Assembly: GCA_964630015.1 (NCBI GenBank) | Contig: CAZVTJ010000002.1 | Span: forward strand, 1-42,687 | Source: CAZERT01 sp964630015 | GTDB taxonomy: Bacteria > Patescibacteriota > Microgenomatia > UBA10105 > UBA927 | Length of the DNA: 42,687 nt | Direction: 5' to 3' | In this document: piece by piece, positions 1-5,535 of the stretch | How positions within the stretch are numbered: position 1 is the first letter of the stretch | Layout: each line of letters begins with the position of its first letter | Position numbers and translations under genes: made by a program | Notes under the pieces: model-generated | Databases searched by the model: none | Seen by the model: the letters and a program-made list of their open reading frames with translations, nothing else | Told to the model about the DNA's origin: nothing

Positions 1-87
1 GATTATACGATCGGAGCGTTCTATCGTTCCGCAGGCAGATATAAAGCCTATAATAACATAGGCAAAAATCGAATGCAAGTGGTATGA
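1..87 (+). CDS. C-terminal end of an unidentified protein (5' truncated by window edge)
   Basis: The first reading frame is open from base 1 to a TGA at 85-87, giving 28 residues that end in KNRMQVV. The TGA overlaps the ATG of the next gene as ATGA, the same coupling seen between many real gene pairs in this window, which is the main reason to believe it is coding. The fragment is basic and has no recognisable motif. The family cannot be named from so little sequence. Confidence 0.5.
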   Translation, partial: DYTIGAFYRSAGRYKAYNNIGKNRMQVV

Positions 88-437
88 AACGGCTTATCCT
101 AACAATAAAAATCATTCTTCTGGCCTTTTTGGTCATCCTTATCCTTGGACAAATCCGCACCATTTCGGGCCTTTCGGGGAAAAAATCCCTTGTTACCAAC
201 CGGCAGACAGAGCTTTCCAAGCTTAAAAATGAACATGAAATTCTGCGTCGGAAAGAAGAGGATACAAAAACAAAAGAGTATGTCGAACGCGAAGCCCGCA
301 ATAAATTGGGAATGGGGAAGGTGGGGGAAACCATTATACTCTTGCCCGATGACGATTCATCGAGCTCCGGTAAACCAACAACTATAATCCAAGATTTCCG
401 TCCCATCTGGCAACAATGGTTGGAGTTGTTTTTCTAA
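84..437 (+). CDS. FtsB/DivIC-like septum formation initiator protein
   Basis: This 117-residue protein has one N-terminal membrane helix (about residues 5-23, very rich in I and L), then a charged segment (about 40-70) with heptad-like spacing suggesting a coiled coil, then YVEREARNKLGMGKVGE, which closely follows the conserved C-terminal signature of the FtsB/DivIC family. Members are bitopic proteins of the divisome that partner FtsL/FtsQ and help activate septal wall synthesis. The acidic-serine stretch DDDSSSSG and the Trp-rich tail look lineage specific. The start overlaps the previous stop (ATGA), suggesting translational coupling. The FtsB versus DivIC label is not separable here. Confidence 0.8.
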   Translation: MKRLILTIKIILLAFLVILILGQIRTISGLSGKKSLVTNRQTELSKLKNEHEILRRKEEDTKTKEYVEREARNKLGMGKVGETIILLPDDDSSSSGKPTTIIQDFRPIWQQWLELFF

Positions 438-444
438 CTCACCC

Positions 445-472
445 AAAACCGCATCACTGCGGTTTTTTTATT
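445..472 (+). terminator. Intrinsic terminator after the FtsB-like gene
   Basis: A 9-bp perfect stem (AAAACCGCA / TGCGGTTTT) with a TCAC loop is followed by a T-rich run, beginning 8 bases after the FtsB-like stop codon. It is a textbook rho-independent terminator for the plus-strand operon. Confidence 0.85.
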
Positions 473-501
473 GTTAAAAAGGGGGGTACCAAAATTGAAA
501 T

Positions 502-550
502 CCAACAAAAAAAAGAGCGCCTAAGCGCTCTTTTAAACCTTGTTGCGGGG
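502..550 (-). repeat. Direct repeat copy A: terminator hairpin plus tRNA-fMet 3' end remnant
   Basis: This 49-base segment matches 2060-2107 with two substitutions and one A-run length change. It contains a perfect inverted repeat (AAAAGAGCGC, loop CTAA, GCGCTCTTTT at 511-534) and the ten bases TGTTGCGGGG that form the 3' end of the initiator-like tRNA in copy B. On the minus strand the hairpin is followed by eight T and would terminate transcription coming from the Bax-inhibitor gene; on the plus strand it can also act. Only the very end of the tRNA is present here, so this copy is a remnant or attachment-site-like duplication. Confidence 0.7.
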
Positions 551-638
551 GTTACAAGAACTTAGAACCTATTACATCATTTCCCAACGACCTGTTTTTG
601 TCTCGTTGTAAGCTCATAAACACCCACAAAAACAAAAC

Positions 639-701
639 ACCCCTACCTTTCATCTTCAACATCGCCAACTTGGCAACATCTCCGATTACTCGGTAAGGGG
701 T
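639..701 (-). terminator. Branched hairpin downstream of the Bax-inhibitor gene, possible structured terminator
   Basis: On the minus strand, ACCCCTTACC (701-692) can pair with GGTAGGGGT (648-639). The enclosed sequence folds into two small perfect hairpins, CCGA-GTAA-TCGG (693-682) and GCCA-AGT-TGGC (674-664). A U-rich stretch (GTTTTGTTTTTG) follows at once on the minus strand. It starts about 20 bases past the BI-1 stop, so a branched terminator or stable 3' end is the simplest reading; a small RNA is possible. The remaining part of 551-638 has only a weak hairpin (CAACGA/TCGTTG) and no gene that I can see. Confidence 0.45.
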
Positions 702-720
702 ATTTTGCACTTATCTGCGG

Positions 721-1389
721 TTAGTCGTCGCTTTTCTTGGTGCCGGTCAGGGACAGCAGGCGGATGAACAGGTTGATAAAGTCGAGGTAGACTGCCAGGG
801 CGCAGTCGATGGCATTGTCCATCGTGAATGGGACGCGCATGGCGCGATTCCAGTCATAGATGACGTAGCCGGAGAATACCACAACCCCAATCCAATCCAT
901 CCAGGTCAGCGCGCGGTCAATCGGAAGCCCGAACATGCCAGCGATCGGAACGATGAAGTACCCGATGAGGAGCATGGTCAAAGCGCCCAATAACCAAGAG
1001 CCCCAGCCCTCCAAGCTGTCAGGAATTATAGCGCCGACAATTCCCAGGACGACCACAATGCCGGTGGTGACGAAGAAGACGCGCACGACGCTCGCCACGG
1101 TGTACATTGCGACCACAGGACCGAGCATCATGCCAAACGGGACAGCAACCATCATGTATCCCAGCAGAGAAATCAGCGGGTTGTTGCTCGCCAATGCGAT
1201 GATGACGCCGATGATGCCGACCACCAACACGCCGATGAGGAACACCCAACTGAGTTCCATTTTCTGCGTGTAGTATGAGGCAACTGCGCTCACAGCAATC
1301 CCTGCCGCTGTCCAAATTGCGACCATAAGCGCGAACAAGTTCTTGCTCATGGTTCCGTACCCAGTGCGTTCCCAAACAGAGTCGTTCAT
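721..1389 (-). CDS. Bax inhibitor-1/YccA family membrane protein
   Basis: A 222-residue very hydrophobic protein with about seven predicted membrane helices covering residues 16-190. The last part contains VYLDFINLFIRLLSL, the characteristic C-terminal signature of the BI-1 (TMBIM/YccA) family, followed by a short charged tail. Bacterial members are inner-membrane proteins; calcium leak and interaction with FtsH have been described for family members, and ftsH lies 4 kb away here, but no operon link is visible. The ATG is preceded by AAAGGAAAAGG at a suitable distance. A very long upstream region (1390-1955) with a strong promoter at its far end may form a leader for this gene. Confidence 0.85.
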   Translation of the reverse strand: MNDSVWERTGYGTMSKNLFALMVAIWTAAGIAVSAVASYYTQKMELSWVFLIGVLVVGIIGVIIALASNNPLISLLGYMMVAVPFGMMLGPVVAMYTVASVVRVFFVTTGIVVVLGIVGAIIPDSLEGWGSWLLGALTMLLIGYFIVPIAGMFGLPIDRALTWMDWIGVVVFSGYVIYDWNRAMRVPFTMDNAIDCALAVYLDFINLFIRLLSLTGTKKSDD

Positions 1390-1476
1390 GATAATCCTTT
1401 TCCTTTCGTGTCTGAATATGAGTTGATTGACGATACGTACGGACTTCTTTGGCTATTTATTGATTTGACTATAATT

Positions 1477-1488
1477 ATCACCTCCTTT
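1477..1488 (-). promoter_or_regulatory. Perfect 12-base Shine-Dalgarno-like element without a normal start codon
   Basis: The minus strand reads AAAGGAGGTGAT, an exact complement of the usual 16S rRNA 3' tail. No ATG, GTG or TTG follows at ribosome-binding distance; only ATT or ATA codons do. A reading frame from that ATT (or the GTG inside the element) stays open for about 30 codons and ends in a TGA overlapping the BI-1 start as ATGA. It may be the ribosome site of a short leader peptide with an unusual start, or a ribosome-binding part of the leader RNA. Confidence 0.4.
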
Positions 1489-1500
1489 TAGGTTGATTAG

Positions 1501-1955
1501 TCAGCCAGAGAAGTAGAAAGAGACAGATTATCTCTACCTACTCATCTGGCTGATTTATCATGGAAGTGACAAACCGCAGTTTGTAAAAGTGCAAAAAATA
1601 ACAAATATACCTATCGAAGCAAGCTCAGCATAAATAGCGCTTATTCGAAACGGTATATTACCCGCTTAAAGGAAGAGCAGGAAGCTGCTTGTAGGAACCT
1701 CTCTAGCATAAGGAATTGGCCTAACTACCTTTTCCCTGCAGGGAGAGTTGAATGTCCCCATAAGCAGCTTGCTGATCTTCCAGGAGACTAAATAGCCTCG
1801 AAATCGTCTTCCAGTGACCCAGAAGCCACAAAAAAACCAGCCCTACTTACAACAAGCGAAATAACATTATAAGGTTCGCTTGTTCTAACATGAGTTAGGG
1901 CACGTTAGAGTGTTTTTGGCTGGTAATACAGTACTCGGAAAATTTTTAAAGAATG
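1501..1955 (-). ncRNA. Structured RNA candidate of unassigned family (independent RNA or BI-1 leader)
   Basis: The 710-base region 1390-2099 has no convincing protein gene but is rich in paired elements. On the minus strand these are: a perfect 10-bp stem 1851-1860/1875-1884 inside a branched stem closed by CCAGCC/GGCTGG that is followed by seven U (1836-1830); a 20-bp stem with two mismatches (1781-1762/1690-1671) holding a 71-base structured loop; and a long hairpin 1553-1545/1509-1501. In the last hairpin, two mismatches on the plus strand become G-U pairs on the minus strand, favouring minus-strand transcription. A perfect promoter sits just upstream at 1962-1990. I found no RNase P, tmRNA, SRP or 6S signature, so the family is unknown. 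The 3' end is uncertain. Confidence 0.45.
1847..1891 (-). CDS. Possible 14-residue leader peptide within the structured RNA
   Basis: An ATG at 1891 opens 14 codons (MLEQANLIMLFRLL) ending in TAA at 1849-1847. Five of the 14 residues are leucine. The frame spans the perfect 10-bp stem and ends just before the GGCTGG-U7 element, the geometry of a classical attenuator leader. No clear ribosome binding site precedes it, so chance is quite possible. Confidence 0.2.
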   Translation of the reverse strand: MLEQANLIMLFRLL

Positions 1956-1961
1956 GTGCAT

Positions 1962-1990
1962 ATTATACTATAGGACTTATAGTTTGTCAA
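1962..1990 (-). promoter_or_regulatory. Perfect consensus sigma-70 promoter for the structured RNA / BI-1 transcript
   Basis: On the minus strand TTGACA (1990-1985), a 17-base spacer and TATAAT (1967-1962) match the consensus at every position. Predicted transcription start is about 1955. It lies just after the terminator that follows the tRNA gene (2060-2095), so it begins a new transcription unit. It is the strongest-looking promoter in the window, typical of an abundant stable RNA. Confidence 0.85.
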
Positions 1991-2059
1991 CTATTTTTGG
2001 CCGGGCATAGGTTTCAGCCGTAAAGTTTATTTGGTGTAAAAAAGGGGATAAATAAAAAC

Positions 2060-2107
2060 CCAACAAAAAAAGAGCGCCTAAGCGCTCTTTTAAATTTTGT
2101 TGCGGGG
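2060..2107 (-). repeat. Direct repeat copy B: initiator-like tRNA 3' end and its terminator
   Basis: This 48-base segment matches 502-550. The minus strand carries the last bases of the tRNA, then the hairpin AAAAGAGCGC-TTAG-GCGCTCTTTT and a run of T, so it is the natural terminator of the tRNA gene at 2100-2169. Together with copy A it flanks the segment holding the structured RNA and the BI-1 gene. Confidence 0.75.
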
Positions 2108-2169
2108 CTAGGAATCGCACCTAGTCTAGAAGATTATGAGCCTTCTGTGCAACTTTACACTACCCCGCG
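2100..2169 (-). tRNA. tRNA-Met (CAT), initiator-like, structurally atypical
   Basis: The 70-base gene folds as a cloverleaf. The acceptor CGCGGGG pairs with CCCCGC while positions 1 and 72 are C and A, the unpaired combination that marks bacterial initiator tRNA. The anticodon loop is CTCATAA. Oddities: the D-loop is only six bases (AAAGTT) and lacks the G18-G19 pair; the T-loop reads TGCGATT, with G where U55 is expected; the anticodon stem lacks the three G-C pairs usual in initiators. CCA is not encoded. A terminator follows directly. It may be a working but divergent initiator, or a decaying copy. Confidence 0.7.
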
Positions 2170-2170
2170 G
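2157..2170 (-). repeat. 14-base direct repeat, copy 1 (5' end of the initiator-like tRNA)
   Basis: The minus-strand bases CCGCGGGGTAGTGT cover the 5' acceptor and start of the D-arm of the tRNA. An identical copy lies at 2260-2273, 103 bases upstream in the transcript. Confidence 0.8.
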
Positions 2171-2259
2171 CACGTAAATTATGAAATAACGTGCCAGCTT
2201 ACGGCAACTAACACGTTTGAGGTAATAAGTCACGTTTACTTTTCATAAAGTATTACGTG

Positions 2260-2273
2260 ACACTACCCCGCGG
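2260..2273 (-). repeat. 14-base direct repeat, copy 2 (orphan tRNA 5' end)
   Basis: This is identical to 2157-2170 but is not followed by the rest of a tRNA. Between the copies are two inverted repeats built on CACGT (for example GCACGT with ACGTGC around 2170-2193 and GTCACGT with ACGTGAC around 2229-2260). The arrangement suggests a partial duplication or an insertion into the 5' end of the tRNA. Confidence 0.75.
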
Positions 2274-2294
2274 TTTATTAATGAACAGAGTGTT

Positions 2295-2300
2295 ATTATA
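2295..2300 (-). promoter_or_regulatory. Extended -10 promoter before the initiator-like tRNA
   Basis: The minus strand reads TGC-TATAAT (2303-2295), a consensus extended -10 box. Predicted start is near 2288, upstream of the orphan tRNA 5' repeat, so the precursor would carry about 120 bases of leader before the tRNA. Confidence 0.55.
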
Positions 2301-2311
2301 GCACGTTTAGG

Positions 2312-2383
2312 TGCCAGGGGTGGGGATCGGACCCACGACTCCACGCTTATGAAGCGTGTGCTCTGCCACTGAGCTACCCTGGC
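2312..2383 (-). tRNA. tRNA-Met/Ile2 (CAT anticodon)
   Basis: A full 72-base cloverleaf: acceptor GCCAGGG/CCCTGGC, D-stem GCTC/GAGC with a loop containing GG, anticodon stem CACGC/GCGTG with loop TTCATAA, five-base variable loop, and T-stem GTGGG/CCCAC. The T-loop is TCCGATC, with C where U55 is nearly universal. CCA is not encoded (ACCT follows). The CAT anticodon fits elongator tRNA-Met, or tRNA-Ile2 if its C34 is modified by TilS; the sequence alone does not decide. Its 5' ten bases overlap the 3' end of the coding region at 2374-3072. Confidence 0.85.
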
Positions 2384-3072
2384 AACAAAATTGTTCTTAA
2401 CCTTTCAATATATCCAAACAGCTCGTATATAAAACGACTTGGATTTTTTACTTTTACTGATAATGTGCCAAAATGATTCGTTTCATTCCAATATCTTTTA
2501 TGTCTTTTTACATGTTTAAAACTGGTTTTAGTAAATTGTGATATTGGGATATTCGTTACTTTATTCCAATATTCTTTGACTTCTAAATCACGATTTTTAT
2601 GATATTCGTTAATACCAACATAACAAGACAAATCTTTTGTGGTCAGCAAAAAAAATTTTTGAAGCCAGGTGATCATAAATTGTACTAATTTTGGGTCTGA
2701 ATTGCAAAACTCTATTTTTCTGGATTTCTTATTTCCCTCAGCCCAATACAAACAAAGTCCCGCAATAAAAAACTGATCATTAGTTAATTCTTTAATGGTA
2801 ACTATCCCTTTTTTTAAACCATCTTCAATCTTTCTTTGTTTGCGCATTTTTATGGTTTGTGTTCCTTTTAGTCTTCCGATTTCAGCGCCTTTTATTTTAT
2901 TATTACGTAACTGCTCCATCTGGATGGAGGTTAAATCAACATCATGAGTCCATGCGCTAGCGGTGCTTTTTGCTACACCAAGTTGTTTTGCGATAGTTTT
3001 TATACTAAGCCCCTGCTGTCTTAAATGTATTGCCTTAAGTTTTAAAAGAGATTTTGCCATAATACCACCCAT
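2374..3072 (-). CDS. Helix-turn-helix protein with possible LAGLIDADG-like domain, inserted at a tRNA
   Basis: A 232-residue basic protein. Residues about 14-40 (LRQQGLSIKTIAKQLGVAKS) are a clear helix-turn-helix of the Homeodomain-like/resolvase type. The middle part, around FFIAGLCLYWAEGNK and IEFCNSDPKLVQFMI, recalls the LAGLIDADG-like fold of small homing-endonuclease relatives, but this is a weak visual match. The gene is clearly richer in A+T than its neighbours, and its last codons and TAG stop lie inside the acceptor strand of the tRNA at 2312-2383. That combination suggests horizontal arrival by insertion beside a tRNA gene. A TATACT box (3091-3086) lies 13 bases before the ATG. An inner ATG at 3060 is an alternative start. 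Confidence 0.65.
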   Translation of the reverse strand: MGGIMAKSLLKLKAIHLRQQGLSIKTIAKQLGVAKSTASAWTHDVDLTSIQMEQLRNNKIKGAEIGRLKGTQTIKMRKQRKIEDGLKKGIVTIKELTNDQFFIAGLCLYWAEGNKKSRKIEFCNSDPKLVQFMITWLQKFFLLTTKDLSCYVGINEYHKNRDLEVKEYWNKVTNIPISQFTKTSFKHVKRHKRYWNETNHFGTLSVKVKNPSRFIYELFGYIERLRTILLPG

Positions 3073-3186
3073 TTAGATAGTAATTAGTATACAACAGGAA
3101 GTTCGATATTTCACCATGCTTTATCTATTAAAACACCAAAAAATTGCTTAATATTTATAAACATCGAGTTAGTGTATCTGCCGTGC

Positions 3187-3192
3187 TATGCT
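3187..3192 (+). promoter_or_regulatory. Extended -10 (TGC-TATGCT) placing the GIY-YIG start as leaderless
   Basis: TATGCT preceded by TGC lies 6 bases before the ATG at 3199. A transcription start would fall on or next to the start codon. It supports the ATG at 3199 over the upstream ATG at 3172, which would lie upstream of the -10 box. Confidence 0.5.
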
Positions 3193-3198
3193 TTTCTT

Positions 3199-3444
3199 AT
3201 GTACTACGTCTATGTGCTCCTGTGTAAAGACCATTCCCTCTATACTGGTATCACAACCGATCCGACCAGAAGATTAAAGGAACACAAGGTGGGGAAGGGT
3301 GGGGCATATACGAAAAGCCATCCTCCGATTAAAATCGTCCATTTGGAAAAAGCCGGTTCAAAATCAATCGCGCTCAAGCGGGAATTGGAAATAAAATCCT
3401 GGAAACGGAAAGAAAAAATCAGCCGCCTTGCTATTACAGTCTAA
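3199..3444 (+). CDS. GIY-YIG family nuclease (UvrC-type domain, YhbQ-like)
   Basis: An 81-residue single-domain protein. YYVYVLLCKDHSLYTGITT is the GIY-YIG motif (here YVY and YTG), followed by the conserved Arg in DPTRRLKEH and a lysine-rich C-terminus with IALKRELEIKSWKRKEK, typical of stand-alone GIY-YIG proteins of 80-95 residues. The fold makes single-strand DNA cuts in larger relatives such as UvrC; the role of the small forms is poorly known. The expected late Glu is present in RELEIK. It faces the thermonuclease gene, ending 4 bases from it in convergent orientation. Confidence 0.85.
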   Translation: MYYVYVLLCKDHSLYTGITTDPTRRLKEHKVGKGGAYTKSHPPIKIVHLEKAGSKSIALKRELEIKSWKRKEKISRLAITV

Positions 3445-3448
3445 TATC

Positions 3449-4030
3449 CTACCGGTTCCTCATCCGCTCCTCGTATTTTAATTCCCCGCGGTCGGTATAT
3501 ACCACAAATTCCGCAAGCCCCTGATCCACCATGGTTTCATTCACAAGCGTTCCCTTTGCGCACCCCACGGGGTTGTTAAGAAGTCCTTTGTTTGATTCGT
3601 TCTTGGAACGAAACATATGGTTAGGTGGGGAAAAGTCGGGAATGCGCTCACACCCAACCCAGACCCACGCCAGAAGCCGTCCGAACTTGTCATCCTGATA
3701 CCGGTCATACTCCAAATACACCCGTTTACCGTTTACGAGTTTTGAAAGTCCCTGGGTCGCAACAGCATAATGATCCGTCCCACGCTCGGGTGCATTGATG
3801 GCAAGGAGCCGGACCGTTTTCCCGTTTGCAAGCACAATGGTATCGCCATCTTCAATCGTTTTAACAATCCCCGTGGTAGGAAAAACACGCGCCGATCCAT
3901 ACCAGTTCCTTATGGAAGAAATGGGGCTTGCGTTCCATCCAAACGCAACGGCAGCCAAAATACCCGGAATCAATACCGCAGGAACGCCTTTTTTTACTAA
4001 ATCACCTGCTCGAAGACGGCTGTGCTTCAT
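3449..4030 (-). CDS. Membrane-anchored or secreted thermonuclease (SNase/TNase family)
   Basis: A 193-residue protein. The N-terminus (about residues 14-33) is hydrophobic and fits a signal anchor. The rest is a staphylococcal-nuclease fold: IVKTIEDGDTIVLANGKTV, RLLAINAPE (catalytic Arg and Glu) and DDKFGRLLAWVWVG (second Arg). Such enzymes cut DNA and RNA outside the cytoplasm; for a host-dependent, nucleotide-poor cell this would aid nucleic-acid scavenging, which is inference. An insertion around IPDFSPPNHMFRSKNES is longer than in the minimal family. The start at 4030 is chosen because a TATACT box (4042-4037) ends 6 bases upstream, inside the coding part of the longer alternative starting at 4063. 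Confidence 0.85.
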   Translation of the reverse strand: MKHSRLRAGDLVKKGVPAVLIPGILAAVAFGWNASPISSIRNWYGSARVFPTTGIVKTIEDGDTIVLANGKTVRLLAINAPERGTDHYAVATQGLSKLVNGKRVYLEYDRYQDDKFGRLLAWVWVGCERIPDFSPPNHMFRSKNESNKGLLNNPVGCAKGTLVNETMVDQGLAEFVVYTDRGELKYEERMRNR

Positions 4031-4078
4031 ATCAATAGTATAGAAAGTTTTCTTCCAAATCACTACATTTTATCGTGG

Positions 4079-4084
4079 TACAAT
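4079..4084 (+). promoter_or_regulatory. Extended -10 promoter of trpS
   Basis: TGG-TACAAT (4076-4084) precedes trpS. The predicted start is near 4091, giving a short leader with an AAAGGA ribosome site 6 bases before the ATG at 4103. Confidence 0.55.
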
Positions 4085-4102
4085 ACCTCCAAAGGAAATC
4101 CT

Positions 4103-5458
4103 ATGAAACGAATTCTCTCCGGCATCACGCCATCAGGCGACGGAACGCTCCATATCGGCAATTATCTGGGCGCTGTTTCCCAGTTTATTGAGCTGTCAAA
4201 AACCAACGAATGTTTTTTGTTCGTGTCGGACCTGCACGCACTTACCACCATTCAGGATAAAAAACGGCTGGAAAATAATATTGCAGAGCTTATTTGTCAG
4301 GAACTTGCGCTTCTTGGGGAAAACGCCACTATCACCTTTTTCCGCCAATCCGATGTTCCCCTGCATGCTGAACTGCAGACAATATTAAATAACGTCACAC
4401 CACTGGGCCTCCTTCGGCGCGCTCATGCATACAAAGATAAGCTGGAAAAGGATGTGGCTGAAGAGGAAATCAACATGGGTTTATTTTCCTATCCGATCCT
4501 CATGGCGGCAGACATTTTGCTCTACAAACCAGATGGTGTGCCAGTGGGAAAAGACCAAAAACAGCACATTGAAATCGCGCGGGACATCGCGGGGTATTTC
4601 AACAAAACGTACAAAACCAATGTGTTTAAACTTCCCGAACCCTTTATTCCGGAACACGTCGCAACCATTCTGGGAACGGACGGTAAGCGGAAAATGAGCA
4701 AGTCGCTGGGAAACGTTATTTCCATTTTTGAATCTGAAGAGGTCATAAAAAAACAGGTCATGGGTTGTTACACCGACCCAACACGTGCCCACGCAAACGA
4801 CCCCGGACATATCGAGGGGAACATGGTGTTTACCTACCTGGAACACTTTGGACAACAACAAAAAATAGAAGAATTAAAAAGCGCCTATATAAAAGGGTCC
4901 GTATCGGATGTTGAAGTGAAGGAATATCTGTTTTCTTGTCTTATGGAGGCCTTTGCTTCGGCAAGAGCCCGCTACCAAATGCTCAAAAATAACCCCGATA
5001 AAGTAAAGTCGCTTTTGGTGAGCGGTGCAACAAAAGCAACGGAGGAGGCCGCAAAAACGATGATGCAGGTCAGAAATGCTATCGGGATTACAACCCCATA
5101 CTCATTTTTCTCCTACCAAAAACAACCCGGCTCCTCCGTTACCATTGATAATTTTGCGGCTATCCATATGGATGTTGGCACCGTGGTATCAGCAGAAGCG
5201 GTTCCCCAAAGCGAAAAACTCAACAAACTGATCGTTGATTTCGGAAGTGAAAAACGAACCATCTATACCGCAGTCAGGAAGTGGTACCCGCCGGAGTATT
5301 TTGTCGGGAAATCATTCTTTTTCGTCACAAACTTGCCGCCGCGCAATATGCCCGATGGTGGAAAGTCGGAAGGAATGATCATGGCGGTAGATGGGGAAGA
5401 CGGCACACCGCTGTTTGTTCCTACGGGTGAATTGCACAAGGGCTCCCGGATTCATTAA
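4103..5458 (+). CDS. trpS: Tryptophan-tRNA ligase fused to a C-terminal tRNA-binding (EMAPII-like) domain
   Basis: A 451-residue class I aminoacyl-tRNA synthetase that charges tRNA-Trp. HIGN (residue 17) and KMSKS (197), together with GLFSYPILMAADILLY, identify TrpRS. Normal bacterial TrpRS is about 330-350 residues. Here about 100 further residues (348-451) form an OB-fold tRNA-binding domain of the MetRS C-terminal/EMAPII/CsaA type: the pieces EKLNKLIVDFG, YTAVRKWYPPEYFVGK and LPPRNMPDGGKSEGMIMA line up with that family's conserved blocks. There is no stop or frameshift between the parts, so it is a true fusion. The start at 4103 has an AAAGGA ribosome site; the longer upstream frame overlaps the thermonuclease promoter region. 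Confidence 0.92.
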   Translation: MKRILSGITPSGDGTLHIGNYLGAVSQFIELSKTNECFLFVSDLHALTTIQDKKRLENNIAELICQELALLGENATITFFRQSDVPLHAELQTILNNVTPLGLLRRAHAYKDKLEKDVAEEEINMGLFSYPILMAADILLYKPDGVPVGKDQKQHIEIARDIAGYFNKTYKTNVFKLPEPFIPEHVATILGTDGKRKMSKSLGNVISIFESEEVIKKQVMGCYTDPTRAHANDPGHIEGNMVFTYLEHFGQQQKIEELKSAYIKGSVSDVEVKEYLFSCLMEAFASARARYQMLKNNPDKVKSLLVSGATKATEEAAKTMMQVRNAIGITTPYSFFSYQKQPGSSVTIDNFAAIHMDVGTVVSAEAVPQSEKLNKLIVDFGSEKRTIYTAVRKWYPPEYFVGKSFFFVTNLPPRNMPDGGKSEGMIMAVDGEDGTPLFVPTGELHKGSRIH

Positions 5459-5508
5459 GCACAATAGTAAAAAGATGTCACATCAAGGACATTTTCTTCC
5501 TCTCGTGG

Positions 5509-5514
5509 TATACT
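5509..5514 (+). promoter_or_regulatory. Extended -10 promoter of ftsH
   Basis: TGG-TATACT (5506-5514) lies 21 bases before the ftsH ATG, predicting a leader of about 15 bases with only a weak ribosome site (GGAA). Confidence 0.55.
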
Positions 5515-5535
5515 TGGTGCCTACTGGAACATACT

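Noticed and set aside
541..620. A second, degenerate initiator tRNA beside the repeat copy A
   Set aside because: Only the last ten bases match; no T-arm, anticodon loop or 5' acceptor strand can be formed.
1477..1488. 3' tail of a 16S rRNA gene on the plus strand (ATCACCTCCTTT)
   Set aside because: The upstream bases do not match the conserved 16S helix 45 region; it reads better as a ribosome-binding sequence on the minus strand.
1482..1930. tmRNA on the plus strand: an A-rich segment near 1592 (GTAAAAGTGCAAAAAATA) recalls tmRNA before the tag, and a frame ends in EASSA-stop inside a hairpin
   Set aside because: No tRNA-like 5' and 3' ends (no GGATTCGACGGG-type start, no T-arm or CCA side) are found, and both the perfect promoter and G-U pairs point to the minus strand.
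1501..1955. RNase P RNA, 6S, SRP RNA or group I intron on the minus strand
   Set aside because: The conserved blocks (for example GAGGAAAGTCC and ACAGAAA for RNase P, GGAAGCAGC context for SRP, intron P/Q/R/S core) are absent. Left as unassigned.
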